Positions 25,968-34,219 of a stretch of 38,731 bases of DNA are shown one piece after another; position 1 is the stretch's first letter; each line of letters begins with the position of its first letter. Both the position numbers and the translations under genes were made by a program. The notes under the pieces were generated by a model. That model was not told the origin of the DNA. It ran no database searches and was given only the letters and a program-made list of their open reading frames with translations. This DNA is from Alphaproteobacteria bacterium (GTDB lineage: Bacteria > Pseudomonadota > Alphaproteobacteria > RF32 > CAG-239): NCBI GenBank assembly GCA_900767645.1, contig CAAFZY010000025.1, forward strand, positions 1 to 38,731. Direction: 5' to 3'.

Positions 25968-26537
25968 TTAGCGCAACTTGCCGATTTGTTCGGCAATATC
26001 GCCGGCAACCTGCGCCAGCAAGCGGCTTTGTGCCTGAACATAAGAGCCGTAATTTTTGCCGACTTTGCCGGTAAGGATGAAATTTTGTTCGGACAAAACT
26101 TTGCCGCGGTTATTTAAAATTTGCCAATTGCCTTGCAAATAAGCGGTTTCATTAAGCCAGCCGCCGAACTTTTCTATTGATAATTTAACAATAAATTCAG
26201 GCTTATTGCCGAATGTCAGCGGTTTAATATCGGCTTTGGGCAGTGCACTTTGCAAGTTGTCAATTAAGCGGTTTTGCAACATGGTGCCGAAATCAGCCGC
26301 CCAACGGTCAAATTCCGCCATCTTGATTTCCGGATTATTCGGTTGTTGCAATACAATTTGCGGGCGGTCGAGATATTGCGGAAAACTTACGTCCTGAACG
26401 GCAATGCTTATGTTTTTACTTGACGCAACCGCCGGATTTTCAGCGCCCTCAAGCATGTAAAAACGGCTGTTTGGGGTTGAAAAAAAACAGCCTGCAAGCA
26501 GAGGTAACAAACAAGTTATTGCAAAAATTTTTTTCAT
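25968..26537 (-). CDS. ABC transporter accessory lipoprotein (PqiC/ABC_trans_aux-like)
   Basis: The 189-residue product has a lipoprotein signal with lipobox LLAGC (Cys17), then FYMLE and a region VQDVSFPQYLDRPQIV typical of the family of outer-membrane lipoproteins that accompany MCE transporters. It probably completes the transport path at the outer membrane. It starts three bases after the MCE gene stop with AAGGAG before its ATG. Residue 18 after the cysteine is Phe, not Asp, which favours outer-membrane sorting. Confidence 0.88.
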   Translation of the reverse strand: MKKIFAITCLLPLLAGCFFSTPNSRFYMLEGAENPAVASSKNISIAVQDVSFPQYLDRPQIVLQQPNNPEIKMAEFDRWAADFGTMLQNRLIDNLQSALPKADIKPLTFGNKPEFIVKLSIEKFGGWLNETAYLQGNWQILNNRGKVLSEQNFILTGKVGKNYGSYVQAQSRLLAQVAGDIAEQIGKLR

Positions 26538-26540
26538 ATT

Positions 26541-27329
26541 TTACTCCTTTTTGCCTTTTAAAATCGCATCAGGGTGACGCTCCAGATAATCGCTTAGGTT
26601 TTTAATTGATTTAGCAGCCTCGCTCACGTCTTTCAAGGTGCGATTAAGCTGATTAAGGGTTTGTTCGGTTTGCGGCAATGAATTATCGGTAAAATCGTTG
26701 AGCTTTTTGCCCAAATCGGCAAACTGCGGCAGAATAACCGGCAATTGTGTTTCCAGTTCCGATAAAATGTTGTCGGAACGTGCCACAATCTGTTTAAGCG
26801 GCAAATCTTGCAAATCTTTGGAAAGCCCGCCTAAAGCCGAAAGCGTGGTTGGAATTTCAAAAAGATGCTCTCCGTTCGGCTCTTGTCTTAAATTAATCGG
26901 CGTATTAGGCATCATTAAAAGCTCAATCATCAGCTGACCGGTTAATAAGTTTTGAGTGGTAAGACGAGCGCGCAAACCTTTTTGTATCAGCACGTGCAAC
27001 ACATCGCGCCGGTTCATTTTGTGTCGTGCTCCCATCGAGCTGATATCCCCGTCTTCCGAAAAACGCACATATACCGGAATGCTGAAGTTCAAGGTTTTCG
27101 GGTCGGTAATAATTTCAATATTAACCACTTTGCCGACCTGCACGCCCTCATATACCACCGGCGCCCCGACGGTTAATCCTTTGATGGATTCGGAAAAATA
27201 CATAATTGCCAAATTGCGTTTATCGGTAACAATTTTATCGGCAACATTTTTGAGTATAATAAGCGCCATTACCGCAAAACCCAAAATTACAAAAAGGGCG
27301 ATTCGTTTTTTATTTGGTTCTTTTTTCAT
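26541..27329 (-). CDS. mlaD: MCE domain protein, MlaD-like substrate-binding subunit
   Basis: The 262-residue product has one N-terminal membrane helix (about 9-28, IALFVILGFAVMALIIL) and a single MCE domain (about 38-115, with LTVGAPVVYEGVQVGKV). A long helical C-terminal region has conserved spacing of leucines, consistent with a hexameric periplasmic ring that holds lipid. It ends with a lysine-rich tail. Its start overlaps the end of the ATPase gene by 20 bases. Single-MCE architecture is like MlaD more than the multi-MCE PqiB. Confidence 0.9.
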   Translation of the reverse strand: MKKEPNKKRIALFVILGFAVMALIILKNVADKIVTDKRNLAIMYFSESIKGLTVGAPVVYEGVQVGKVVNIEIITDPKTLNFSIPVYVRFSEDGDISSMGARHKMNRRDVLHVLIQKGLRARLTTQNLLTGQLMIELLMMPNTPINLRQEPNGEHLFEIPTTLSALGGLSKDLQDLPLKQIVARSDNILSELETQLPVILPQFADLGKKLNDFTDNSLPQTEQTLNQLNRTLKDVSEAAKSIKNLSDYLERHPDAILKGKKE

Positions 27330-28077
27330 TGTTGTTACCTCTGGTTAAAAAGTTTAAAACGGTTTGGTTCGGCGGATTTTTAAGTAGTTCGTGCGGGTTG
27401 CCGTGCGCGGTAATGCTTTTGCTTGCAGCGTCTATAAAAATGGAGTTGTTGCCGATGGCAAAAATAGAATCAAGCTCGTGAGTAACCACTACTAAGGTTG
27501 TGCCCAAATTTTGGTTAATATCTTTCATCAAGTTATCAAGCCGCGCTGAGCTTACAGGGTCTAAGCCGGCGGACGGCTCGTCAAAATACACAATTTCAGG
27601 ATCAAGCGCCAAAGCCCGAGCCAAACCGGCGCGTTTTTTCATACCGCCGCTGATTTCGGCCGGATAATAATCATTATAGCCGGCAAGCCCGACTAAAGCC
27701 AGTTTCAAATTGACCAGCTCGTCAATTACATCAGGCGGATAATCGCTGTATTTTTGTAAGGGCAGGGCAATGTTTTCAGCAAGCGTCATTGACGAGAACA
27801 GCCCGCCGCTTTGGTATAAAATGCCGATTTTTTTCATAATGGCAAGCTGTTCAAGTTTATCAGCATCAGGGTAGTTTATCCCGTTTACAAAAAAGGTTCC
27901 TCCTGCCGGCGGCATTAATCCGGTCAAAACTCTGAGCAAGCTGCTTTTGCCGCAACCTGAACCGCCCATAATGATAAAAATATCATTTTCTTTAACGCTA
28001 AAATTTGCCTGCTTGATAATTACTTTTTCACCGTAAGCAACTTTAAGATTTTCGGCAATTATTTTATCTTTGCTCAT
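27310..28077 (-). CDS. mlaF: ABC transporter ATPase, MlaF-like
   Basis: The 255-residue cytoplasmic ATPase has Walker A GGSGCGKSS (38-46), Q-loop LYQSGGLFSSMT, the signature ISGGMKKRAGLARA (142-155) and Walker B IVYFDEPSAGLDP (162-174), with the switch His in VVTHEL. The Q-loop and the SGGM signature are typical of lipid-transport ATPases that pair with MlaE. Its ATG overlaps the stop of the permease gene (ATGA). It powers transport together with the adjacent permease and MCE subunits; the transport direction is not decidable from sequence. Confidence 0.93.
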   Translation of the reverse strand: MSKDKIIAENLKVAYGEKVIIKQANFSVKENDIFIIMGGSGCGKSSLLRVLTGLMPPAGGTFFVNGINYPDADKLEQLAIMKKIGILYQSGGLFSSMTLAENIALPLQKYSDYPPDVIDELVNLKLALVGLAGYNDYYPAEISGGMKKRAGLARALALDPEIVYFDEPSAGLDPVSSARLDNLMKDINQNLGTTLVVVTHELDSIFAIGNNSIFIDAASKSITAHGNPHELLKNPPNQTVLNFLTRGNNNEKRTK

Positions 28078-29183
28078 ATTCCGAGCCTTTCAAAAATAAA
28101 GGTGATAATACCGGTGGCAACAATCATCCACACAATGGCCGATACCACGGCTTTGGTGGTGGCAACGCCGACTCCGTCGGCATTTCGCCCGCTGTTAATG
28201 CCGTAGTAGCAACCGCATAAAGCGATAATAAAGCCGAATACAAAGCCATGAAAAATACCTACTCCGAAGTTGGTCATACTCCACGCCTGCCATGAATATT
28301 TCCAATATTCGCTGGTCGGAATATCCAAAAGCAGCACCCCGACCGAGGCGCCGCCCAGCATACCGGCAAAATCGGCCAACATGGTAAGAAGCGGCATAAC
28401 TAAAACCAGCGCGGCAAGTCTTGGTAATACCAAAAATTCCGTAATCGGAATGCCCATGGTTTTTAAGGCGTCAATTTCCTCATTAACCTGCATGGTGCCC
28501 AATGTTGCCGCAAACGATGCTCCGGTACGGCCGGCCATGATAATTCCGACCATGATTGCCCCCATAATACGTATCATACCTATGGTAACCAAGCTTGCCA
28601 CATACACTTGTGCGCCAAACGTTTTGAGTTGCAATGCGCCGACAAAAGCTAAAATCAGCCCTACCATAAAACTGATTAAAGACACAATGCCGACAGCCTT
28701 AGGTCCGCAATCTTCCAAGGCAAACAAAAAATCAATATAACGGGTAACGGTTTTGCCGGTAATAAATTTTTGCAACGCACTCAGGTTTTCAAGCGTAAAT
28801 TTTAAGCCTTTGAAAAATACGCGGTATAAATTTATACATTTGCCGCCGAATTTATCTAAAAAAGTTTCTTTTGAAGCGGCTTGAATATCATGATTGGGAG
28901 AAACCGCCAAAGCAAGTTCCAACATACGATTAAGCCCCGCTGGCATATCAGCGGCGGTAAATTTAATTTGGCGACCGGCAGCAATTTGTTTTAGCTCAAA
29001 CAAAATCAGCAACAATGATGAATCCCATTTCCCGAGGTTGTCTGAAGTTATGTTAATTGCGGTAATTTCAGCTGACTTTGCAAGGCTTAACAGTTTTTGA
29101 TTGTTTTTGAACTCAACAAAATCGCCTGATGCTGAAATATTCAGGGTTTTATTGTTGATGTTAAAATTAAGCGTTGCTTCCAT
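28074..29183 (-). CDS. mlaE: MlaE-like permease with N-terminal STAS domain
   Basis: The 369-residue product has a STAS-type domain (about 1-100, LNFNINNKTLNISASGDFV) fused to the permease (about 150-369). The permease contains the family motif MAGRTGASFAATLG followed by EEIDALKTMGIP, which contacts the ATPase. In Escherichia coli the STAS protein MlaB is separate; in many Alphaproteobacteria it is fused as here. It is the first gene of a six-gene operon with GAGGA before the ATG and a strong promoter at 29206-29233. The likely job is phospholipid movement between the membranes. Confidence 0.93.
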   Translation of the reverse strand: MEATLNFNINNKTLNISASGDFVEFKNNQKLLSLAKSAEITAINITSDNLGKWDSSLLLILFELKQIAAGRQIKFTAADMPAGLNRMLELALAVSPNHDIQAASKETFLDKFGGKCINLYRVFFKGLKFTLENLSALQKFITGKTVTRYIDFLFALEDCGPKAVGIVSLISFMVGLILAFVGALQLKTFGAQVYVASLVTIGMIRIMGAIMVGIIMAGRTGASFAATLGTMQVNEEIDALKTMGIPITEFLVLPRLAALVLVMPLLTMLADFAGMLGGASVGVLLLDIPTSEYWKYSWQAWSMTNFGVGIFHGFVFGFIIALCGCYYGINSGRNADGVGVATTKAVVSAIVWMIVATGIITFIFERLGI

Positions 29184-29205
29184 ATTTTCCTCATATACTT
29201 AAAGC

Positions 29206-29233
29206 ATAATAAAACAAATAATCGCAATGTCAA
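29206..29233 (-). promoter_or_regulatory. Strong predicted promoter of the MlaE operon
   Basis: On the minus strand a perfect TTGACA (29233-29228) is followed after 16 bases by TATTAT (29211-29206, five of six). It lies about 22 bases before the permease start and just downstream of the cyclophilin terminator. Confidence 0.65.
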
Positions 29234-29266
29234 AGAAAAACAAGCTTTTTAAGAACCGTAAATATG

Positions 29267-29300
29267 CAAAAAAAGGCTTACGGAGCATATCGTAAGCCTT
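29267..29300 (-). terminator. Terminator after the cyclophilin gene
   Basis: AAGGCTTACG (29273-29282) and CGTAAGCCTT (29291-29300) form a perfect 10-base-pair stem with an 8-base loop. On the minus strand it is followed directly by a run of T residues. Confidence 0.9.
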
Positions 29301-29319
29301 CAATAAATATTATCAAATT

Positions 29320-29928
29320 TTATAAATCGGCAATTACCGCCATGCTGATAATTTCATCAGGATTTGTTACCATGCCGTTCATGCCCTCGCCGCGCTTGAT
29401 GGCGTCAACATATTCCATGCCGGAAGTAACTTCGCCCCAAACGGTATACTGACCGTTAAGCCACGGGCAGTCGGCAAAGCAAATAAAAAATTGGCTGTCG
29501 GCTGAATCCGGATTCATTGCTCTTGCCATTGAAACCGTGCCGCGCTTATGAGGTTTACGGTTAAATTCGGCTTTAAGCTTTTGACCGCTGCCGCCGGTTC
29601 CGGTTCCGAGCGGGCATCCGGTTTGCGCCATAAATCCGTCAATTACGCGATGAAACTTCAAACCGTTGTAAAAGCCTTTGCGAACCAGTTCTTTAATACG
29701 TTTAACATGGTTCGGAGCTTCATCGGGGTACATTTCAATAACCACATCGCCGTTTTTAAGCTTTAACACCAAAGCGTTTTCAGCGTCTTTTACCTGATAT
29801 GAGTGTTTAATTTTTTTAGAACGGGTTGCGCTTATGCCGAGTTGCTTTTTTTCTTCCGTTGCCAAATTTTTGGTTTCGGATTTTCCTAAGTTTTTGGTTT
29901 CAGATTTTTTAAGTAATTCTGCCATCAT
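29320..29928 (-). CDS. Peptidyl-prolyl cis-trans isomerase, cyclophilin type
   Basis: The 202-residue product has a cyclophilin domain from about residue 52: KFHRVIDGFMAQTGCP (active-site Arg), GTGTGGSG, SADSQFFICF and WLNGQYTVWGEV. There is no signal peptide, so it probably acts in the cytoplasm. The first 50 residues are a charged extension with a perfect tandem heptad KSETKNL (8-14 and 16-22), encoded by a 24-base duplication. Two ATG codons stand together; the second has better spacing from AGGA. It is 43 bases after the ATP-grasp gene and may be the last gene of that operon. Confidence 0.93.
   Translation of the reverse strand: MMAELLKKSETKNLGKSETKNLATEEKKQLGISATRSKKIKHSYQVKDAENALVLKLKNGDVVIEMYPDEAPNHVKRIKELVRKGFYNGLKFHRVIDGFMAQTGCPLGTGTGGSGQKLKAEFNRKPHKRGTVSMARAMNPDSADSQFFICFADCPWLNGQYTVWGEVTSGMEYVDAIKRGEGMNGMVTNPDEIISMAVIADL
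29860..29907 (-). repeat. 24-base tandem duplication in the cyclophilin extension
   Basis: Two consecutive 24-base copies (29884-29907 and 29860-29883) differ at a few positions and encode KSETKNLG and KSETKNLA. The duplication is in frame and lies outside the catalytic domain. Confidence 0.8.
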
Positions 29929-29971
29929 AAAATCCTTTCAATATAAGTTTTTCTGTTTTTTATGTAGGTTT

Positions 29972-30928
29972 TTATTTTGCCTGATTCAAGATAAAATCAA
30001 CTCTTTCTTCGGCAGTTAAGTTGTGCGGATAAGTTTTATCAATTTTTTTAATTGCGTTGATTAAGCCGTTGCCGTTGGCAATTTGAATGGCAAGCCCCGG
30101 ACGGGCGTTCAACTCAAGCATCATCGGTCCGCTGTCTTCGTCCATTACGATATCGGCGCCCAAATATCCCAAGCCGGTCATTTCATAAGATTTTGCCCCG
30201 ATAAGTAAATGTTCGCGCCAGTTCGGAACAACCAGAGTTTTTAAATCGGCTCCGGTATCGGGGTGAGTGGTAATCGGCACATTGTGCATTACCGCGTTTA
30301 AGGTTTTGCCGGTTTTGATATCCAACCCCACGCCGACCGCGCCCTGATGCAAATTGGCTCTTCCGCCCGATTCGGCAGTGGCAAGCCTCATCATTGACAT
30401 GGCGGGGTAGCCTTTGTAAACAATAATCCGCACGTCAGGTACGCCCTGATAACTGAAGTTTTTAAACATATTGCTGAAATGCACCATTTCTTCAATTAAA
30501 GCCACATCATATTGTCCGCCCAAGCTGAACAAGCCGCTTAATGTGTTGGAAATGTGCTTGTACACATCTTGAAAAGTTAAAACTTTGCCGGAAGCGGTAA
30601 TAAATTTATTGTCACTCCACTGTTTAACAACCAAAACGCCTTTGCCGCCGCTGCCGTGTGCCGGCTTAATCACAAATTGCGGGTGTTCGGCAATTAATTT
30701 TACAAAATCTTTAACCTGATGCTGATATTCAATCACGCCGATTAATTTCGGGGTGTTAATGCCGGCTTTTGCCGCTAATTTTTTGGTTTGAACTTTGTCG
30801 TCAACCAACGGATAAAGTCGGCGATTGTTGTTTTTTGCAATAATTTTATAATTACGCGCATTCATTCCTAAAACACCGCTGGCTTTAAGCTCTGAAGGCA
30901 GACAGAATTTTTTTAACCATTGCATCAT
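29972..30928 (-). CDS. RimK-related ATP-grasp ligase (alpha-L-glutamate ligase-like)
   Basis: The 318-residue product is an ATP-grasp enzyme: nucleotide-binding segment FVIKPAHGSGGKGVLVV, an arginine-rich central part with YKGYPAMSMMRLA, and the metal-binding end MMLELNARPGLAIQ. It resembles the RimK-related ligases that join amino acids or peptides through an acyl-phosphate intermediate. Its gene directly abuts the inactive-transglutaminase/7TM gene (TAA then ATG), and the retropepsin-like lipoprotein lies upstream. That three-gene set is known to co-occur widely in proteobacteria; I do not know the substrate. Confidence 0.88.
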   Translation of the reverse strand: MMQWLKKFCLPSELKASGVLGMNARNYKIIAKNNNRRLYPLVDDKVQTKKLAAKAGINTPKLIGVIEYQHQVKDFVKLIAEHPQFVIKPAHGSGGKGVLVVKQWSDNKFITASGKVLTFQDVYKHISNTLSGLFSLGGQYDVALIEEMVHFSNMFKNFSYQGVPDVRIIVYKGYPAMSMMRLATAESGGRANLHQGAVGVGLDIKTGKTLNAVMHNVPITTHPDTGADLKTLVVPNWREHLLIGAKSYEMTGLGYLGADIVMDEDSGPMMLELNARPGLAIQIANGNGLINAIKKIDKTYPHNLTAEERVDFILNQAK

Positions 30929-32464
30929 TTACGATCTCTTTGCCAAAGGTGAAAAGCGTTTGAGTTCGGTTAAGCGATATCCTGTGTAGGTGCCGAGCAA
31001 CATAACGGTAAATAAAATCACCAAATTAACTTCATCAAATGCAAATGTAATGTGGCGGATATATTCATTGCTGATAACGGCATAAGTAACCACGGCTGTA
31101 ATCATGCTGTATACAATTTCGGATATGGCGTTGGCGGCGCCTTCTTCTTCCCATGTAATTGAAACGCGCTCAATAATCCATGCGGTAATGATTATCGGAA
31201 AAAACACTGCCGACGAGGCAATATCCCAGTTTAAGCTGTATCCGGTAATGGTCATAAATTGCATAATTAAAATTACAAAAATTACTACGGCGGAAATACG
31301 CGGCACCAATAACAAATTAAGCCTTGACAGCAATGCGCGCAACAGCAATCCGATAATAATAATTACTGAAAAACAGGCTAAACCGGCCCAAAAACCGGTT
31401 TTAACCAAAGACATTGCAATCAACATGGGGGTAAAGGTTCCCATGGTTTTAATGCCGATTACGTTGCGCATTAAAACCACAATTAAAATTCCGAGCGGAA
31501 AAACCATCAGCCATTTTAAGGTGTTTTGCTCTAAAAGAGGCAGGCTGTATATTGATAAGTCAAACATCATGGGATATTTACTCAGTTTTGCCCGATGTCC
31601 GGCCAAGTTAAATGAAGAAGTAACCGATTTCAGCACTGAAAACCGGACTTTTGAGTTTTCGCCGCCGCTGACGTCAAGCAACGATGTTCCGCCCCGCTGA
31701 AAAATAATAAAGTTTTTCGGCAGACCGGCTTTGGCGGTGGTTAAGTCATACAAGCGCCATTTGTGTCCGTCGTGAGCTTCCAAAATTAAATCGGCGGCAG
31801 CGGCTTGCTTGCCTTCTTCAAGCTTAACGCCGGCGGCAAGGCGCGCCGGAACATTTTTGAGCGCAAGCAAATCTATTATTATTTCGGCGCGGCGTTTTTT
31901 TGTGATTTTAACCGGTAAAAAAGCGCTCACTGCCGGATTTAAGGGTTCCTGATTGAAAATGGCAATAATTTTTTGCGGCCAAGAACCTTCAAGCGCGGCG
32001 GCGGCTTGCAAAATTTCATCGGCCATTTGCATTTGTTGCTCATCATAAATAGGTTTAGCCGGAGCGGAAACTTTATTGTCAACGGTTTTGCCGCGTCCTT
32101 TTTCACTGTCGTAAACGGTAAGGCGGTAATACAAATTTTGCTTTTTGCTTTTTGGAGATGAAGTAAACTCCATACGGTTGGTTTTGGTATTTTTTGTAAT
32201 TTTATATCCTTTGGCGGCGGCGTCTTCGTTTAAAATCTTAAATTCTTTGGCGGTATCAGGTACGGCAAGCGAAACTTTTATCGGCGCTCCGGTCGGTTTA
32301 AATGAAATATGTGCGTCAATGTTCCAAACGCTTGCAGTGCGATTCGGCTGTAAGTCAAACCCCCAATATTTAATTTTGTAATAAGCGCTGAATACGGTAA
32401 AAGCAGCCGAGAGCAGCAGTAAAAAGGTTAAAACTTTGCGAACGGTAAATAATTTACTCATCAT
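30929..32464 (-). CDS. Inactive transglutaminase fused to seven-helix membrane domain
   Basis: The 511-residue product has an N-terminal membrane helix (about 11-28), a periplasmic transglutaminase-like region (about 40-250) and a C-terminal block of about seven membrane segments (about 310-500). I see no convincing catalytic Cys-His-Asp triad in the transglutaminase-like region, as expected for this family. It stands between the ATP-grasp ligase (abutting) and the retropepsin-like lipoprotein (16 bases). It may present a ligand or peptide at the membrane to its two partners; that is inference. Confidence 0.88.
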   Translation of the reverse strand: MMSKLFTVRKVLTFLLLLSAAFTVFSAYYKIKYWGFDLQPNRTASVWNIDAHISFKPTGAPIKVSLAVPDTAKEFKILNEDAAAKGYKITKNTKTNRMEFTSSPKSKKQNLYYRLTVYDSEKGRGKTVDNKVSAPAKPIYDEQQMQMADEILQAAAALEGSWPQKIIAIFNQEPLNPAVSAFLPVKITKKRRAEIIIDLLALKNVPARLAAGVKLEEGKQAAAADLILEAHDGHKWRLYDLTTAKAGLPKNFIIFQRGGTSLLDVSGGENSKVRFSVLKSVTSSFNLAGHRAKLSKYPMMFDLSIYSLPLLEQNTLKWLMVFPLGILIVVLMRNVIGIKTMGTFTPMLIAMSLVKTGFWAGLACFSVIIIIGLLLRALLSRLNLLLVPRISAVVIFVILIMQFMTITGYSLNWDIASSAVFFPIIITAWIIERVSITWEEEGAANAISEIVYSMITAVVTYAVISNEYIRHITFAFDEVNLVILFTVMLLGTYTGYRLTELKRFSPLAKRS

Positions 32465-32480
32465 AAAACCTTTGTGTTAA

Positions 32481-33014
32481 TTATTTTAAAGTATGTGAAA
32501 GTGTGGTGTCAACTATGGCGCGGCCGGTTAAAATATTGCGCCCGATTAAAACCTGATATTCAAACCTTTCGCGCTTGGCGAGGGTAAATTCGCTTACGAA
32601 TTTTTCACCGCCGAAACTTACCGGCATCAAAACTTTTATACGGTGCTCTTTATCGTCGATACGTTTAATTCTGACGTTTTTGAGAATAGGTTTTTCAAAG
32701 GTATAAATTTCGCCTGAACGACGATTCGTAACCGTAAAAGAAACCCATTTTTCCCCGTCACGCTCAAACTCGTTCATTTCATCGACATCAAGCGATGAAG
32801 TGGTTGCGCCGGTATCAATTCTGGCCTCAAAGGCTGATTTCATCGGCAAAATATAAATCGGCTCAACCGCGCCGATAATGTTTAATGGCATTTTTTTAAC
32901 CTCGGGTGTTTTTTGTGCGGCAGGTACAATTGCCGGCACGATAGAAGGTTTTTCAACATTTTGGCAGCCGACTAAAATAAGCATTATACCGGCAATTTTA
33001 ATTAAAGTTTTCAT
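32481..33014 (-). CDS. Retropepsin-like protease lipoprotein (RimB-like family)
   Basis: The 177-residue product has a lipobox ILVGC (Cys17), so it is membrane-anchored outside the cytoplasm. It then carries an aspartyl-protease-like motif ARIDTGATTSSLDVDE, followed by beta strands and LIGRNILTGRAIVDTT. Such proteins are often annotated ATP-dependent zinc proteases, but the DTGAT motif points to a retropepsin fold. The start chosen is the ATG at 33014; a TTG directly before it is less likely. It heads the unit of protease, inactive transglutaminase/7TM and ATP-grasp ligase. Confidence 0.88.
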   Translation of the reverse strand: MKTLIKIAGIMLILVGCQNVEKPSIVPAIVPAAQKTPEVKKMPLNIIGAVEPIYILPMKSAFEARIDTGATTSSLDVDEMNEFERDGEKWVSFTVTNRRSGEIYTFEKPILKNVRIKRIDDKEHRIKVLMPVSFGGEKFVSEFTLAKRERFEYQVLIGRNILTGRAIVDTTLSHTLK

Positions 33015-33117
33015 CAATAAGTTCCGTTATCTTAAATTCATATTAGTTTTAAGCGCATTTACAGGTATTTGTAAAGCAAAAAATACATAATTTTAACTTA
33101 AAAGTAATACAAAAGTG

Positions 33118-33146
33118 TTGCCTTTTTAGCGAAAAAATGTTACATT
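33118..33146 (+). promoter_or_regulatory. Predicted promoter of the papain-like protein gene
   Basis: TTGCCT (33118-33123) and TACATT (33141-33146) are separated by 17 bases, each matching the consensus at four positions, about 42 bases before the chosen ATG at 33188. Confidence 0.45.
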
Positions 33147-33187
33147 ATGTCTAAATATAAAATTCTGTCATAAAAATGGAGGCTGAA

Positions 33188-34216
33188 ATGACAGATAACA
33201 AGGAGCGAACATCGTTGCTAGACAGAATTAAAAAGCTTAAAAAACCAAAACGTACCGTGCGGACGGCTCAATATAAGCCGGTTTCGGATAAAATGAGACG
33301 CGGTTTGCAAAGCTTGGTGCATTCGTTGAAAATAGTCGCAATTACCGGTGTTTCATTAACGGCTTTTGCAACTTCGCTTCACCCCTCATCTTTGGCCGCA
33401 AATCCGACGCAGTCGGCTGAAATGGCCAAAGTTTTGCGTCAAAAAAGCATTGAGGGTATGGTCAGTCAAAAAACGCAAGAAGTTCAACAAGAAATTTTAC
33501 AAAGTGTGGAAAATTTACAGCAAGAGGTTATTACCGCCAAGCGCACCGGCAAAAAATATCAAAAAGTCAAAGCTATTTTTGATGCGGTTTATCCCAAAGG
33601 CGGTTTAAGCGGTAGTTTTAATTACTGTGTCGCCGGAGCCATGTATGCTCATCAGCGCTGTAATGACGAAATTTTAACTCAAATTTTGCCTGATGCCGGC
33701 AAAACGGCCAAAGATTACGGATTCAGCAGCCACCCGAGTGTTTCATGCCCGTACATGCGTAGCTATTTTAAGCAAACCTTAGGCGAAAATTATGCCGAGA
33801 AAAAAGATAAAAATTTTAAAGATGTGCTGAATAACTTAGAAGCAGGCGATATTATTACCATATCTTCAACTCAGAACACCTCTACCGGCGAGCATTGCGT
33901 TACCTGCGCCGGTAAAGTTGAAGACGGTAAAATCAGCGTTAAAAGCCTTAACGGCGAACGCGATTACGAAGTTCCGGTCAGTCGGATTCGCGGTGCTGCA
34001 TGCATCATGAAGCAATACCGTGAAGTTTTAACCCGAACGCTTGAGAATAACATTGATCGTTATGCCGAGCAGGGTATCAGAGGCGGCGCAACAATTAAGC
34101 TTCCGGAGATTGAAGGGGCGCAAGCCATTAAAGACACCGCCCACCTTAACACTCGGTCGGCACTTAATAAAATAGCGCAGAATATGTATCAACGTAATAA
34201 TAGACAGAGAGGATAA
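33188..34216 (+). CDS. Membrane-targeted protein with papain-like Cys-His-Asn arrangement
   Basis: I do not recognise the family. The 342-residue product has a long basic N-region (1-45) and one hydrophobic segment (about 48-65) that is either an anchor or a long signal peptide ending at SLAA. A helical stretch (about 76-120) follows. The domain after it (130-275) has FNYCVAGAM (Cys147), AGDIITIS, GEHCVTCAGKV (His236) and SLNGE (Asn255). That order and the GD motif resemble NlpC/P60, CHAP and papain folds, so a peptidase or amidase is plausible but unproven. ATG 33188 has GGAGG five bases upstream, placed inside a possible 4-codon extension from 33176. The partner gene starts three bases after its stop. 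Confidence 0.8.
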   Translation: MTDNKERTSLLDRIKKLKKPKRTVRTAQYKPVSDKMRRGLQSLVHSLKIVAITGVSLTAFATSLHPSSLAANPTQSAEMAKVLRQKSIEGMVSQKTQEVQQEILQSVENLQQEVITAKRTGKKYQKVKAIFDAVYPKGGLSGSFNYCVAGAMYAHQRCNDEILTQILPDAGKTAKDYGFSSHPSVSCPYMRSYFKQTLGENYAEKKDKNFKDVLNNLEAGDIITISSTQNTSTGEHCVTCAGKVEDGKISVKSLNGERDYEVPVSRIRGAACIMKQYREVLTRTLENNIDRYAEQGIRGGATIKLPEIEGAQAIKDTAHLNTRSALNKIAQNMYQRNNRQRG

Positions 34217-34219
34217 GCT

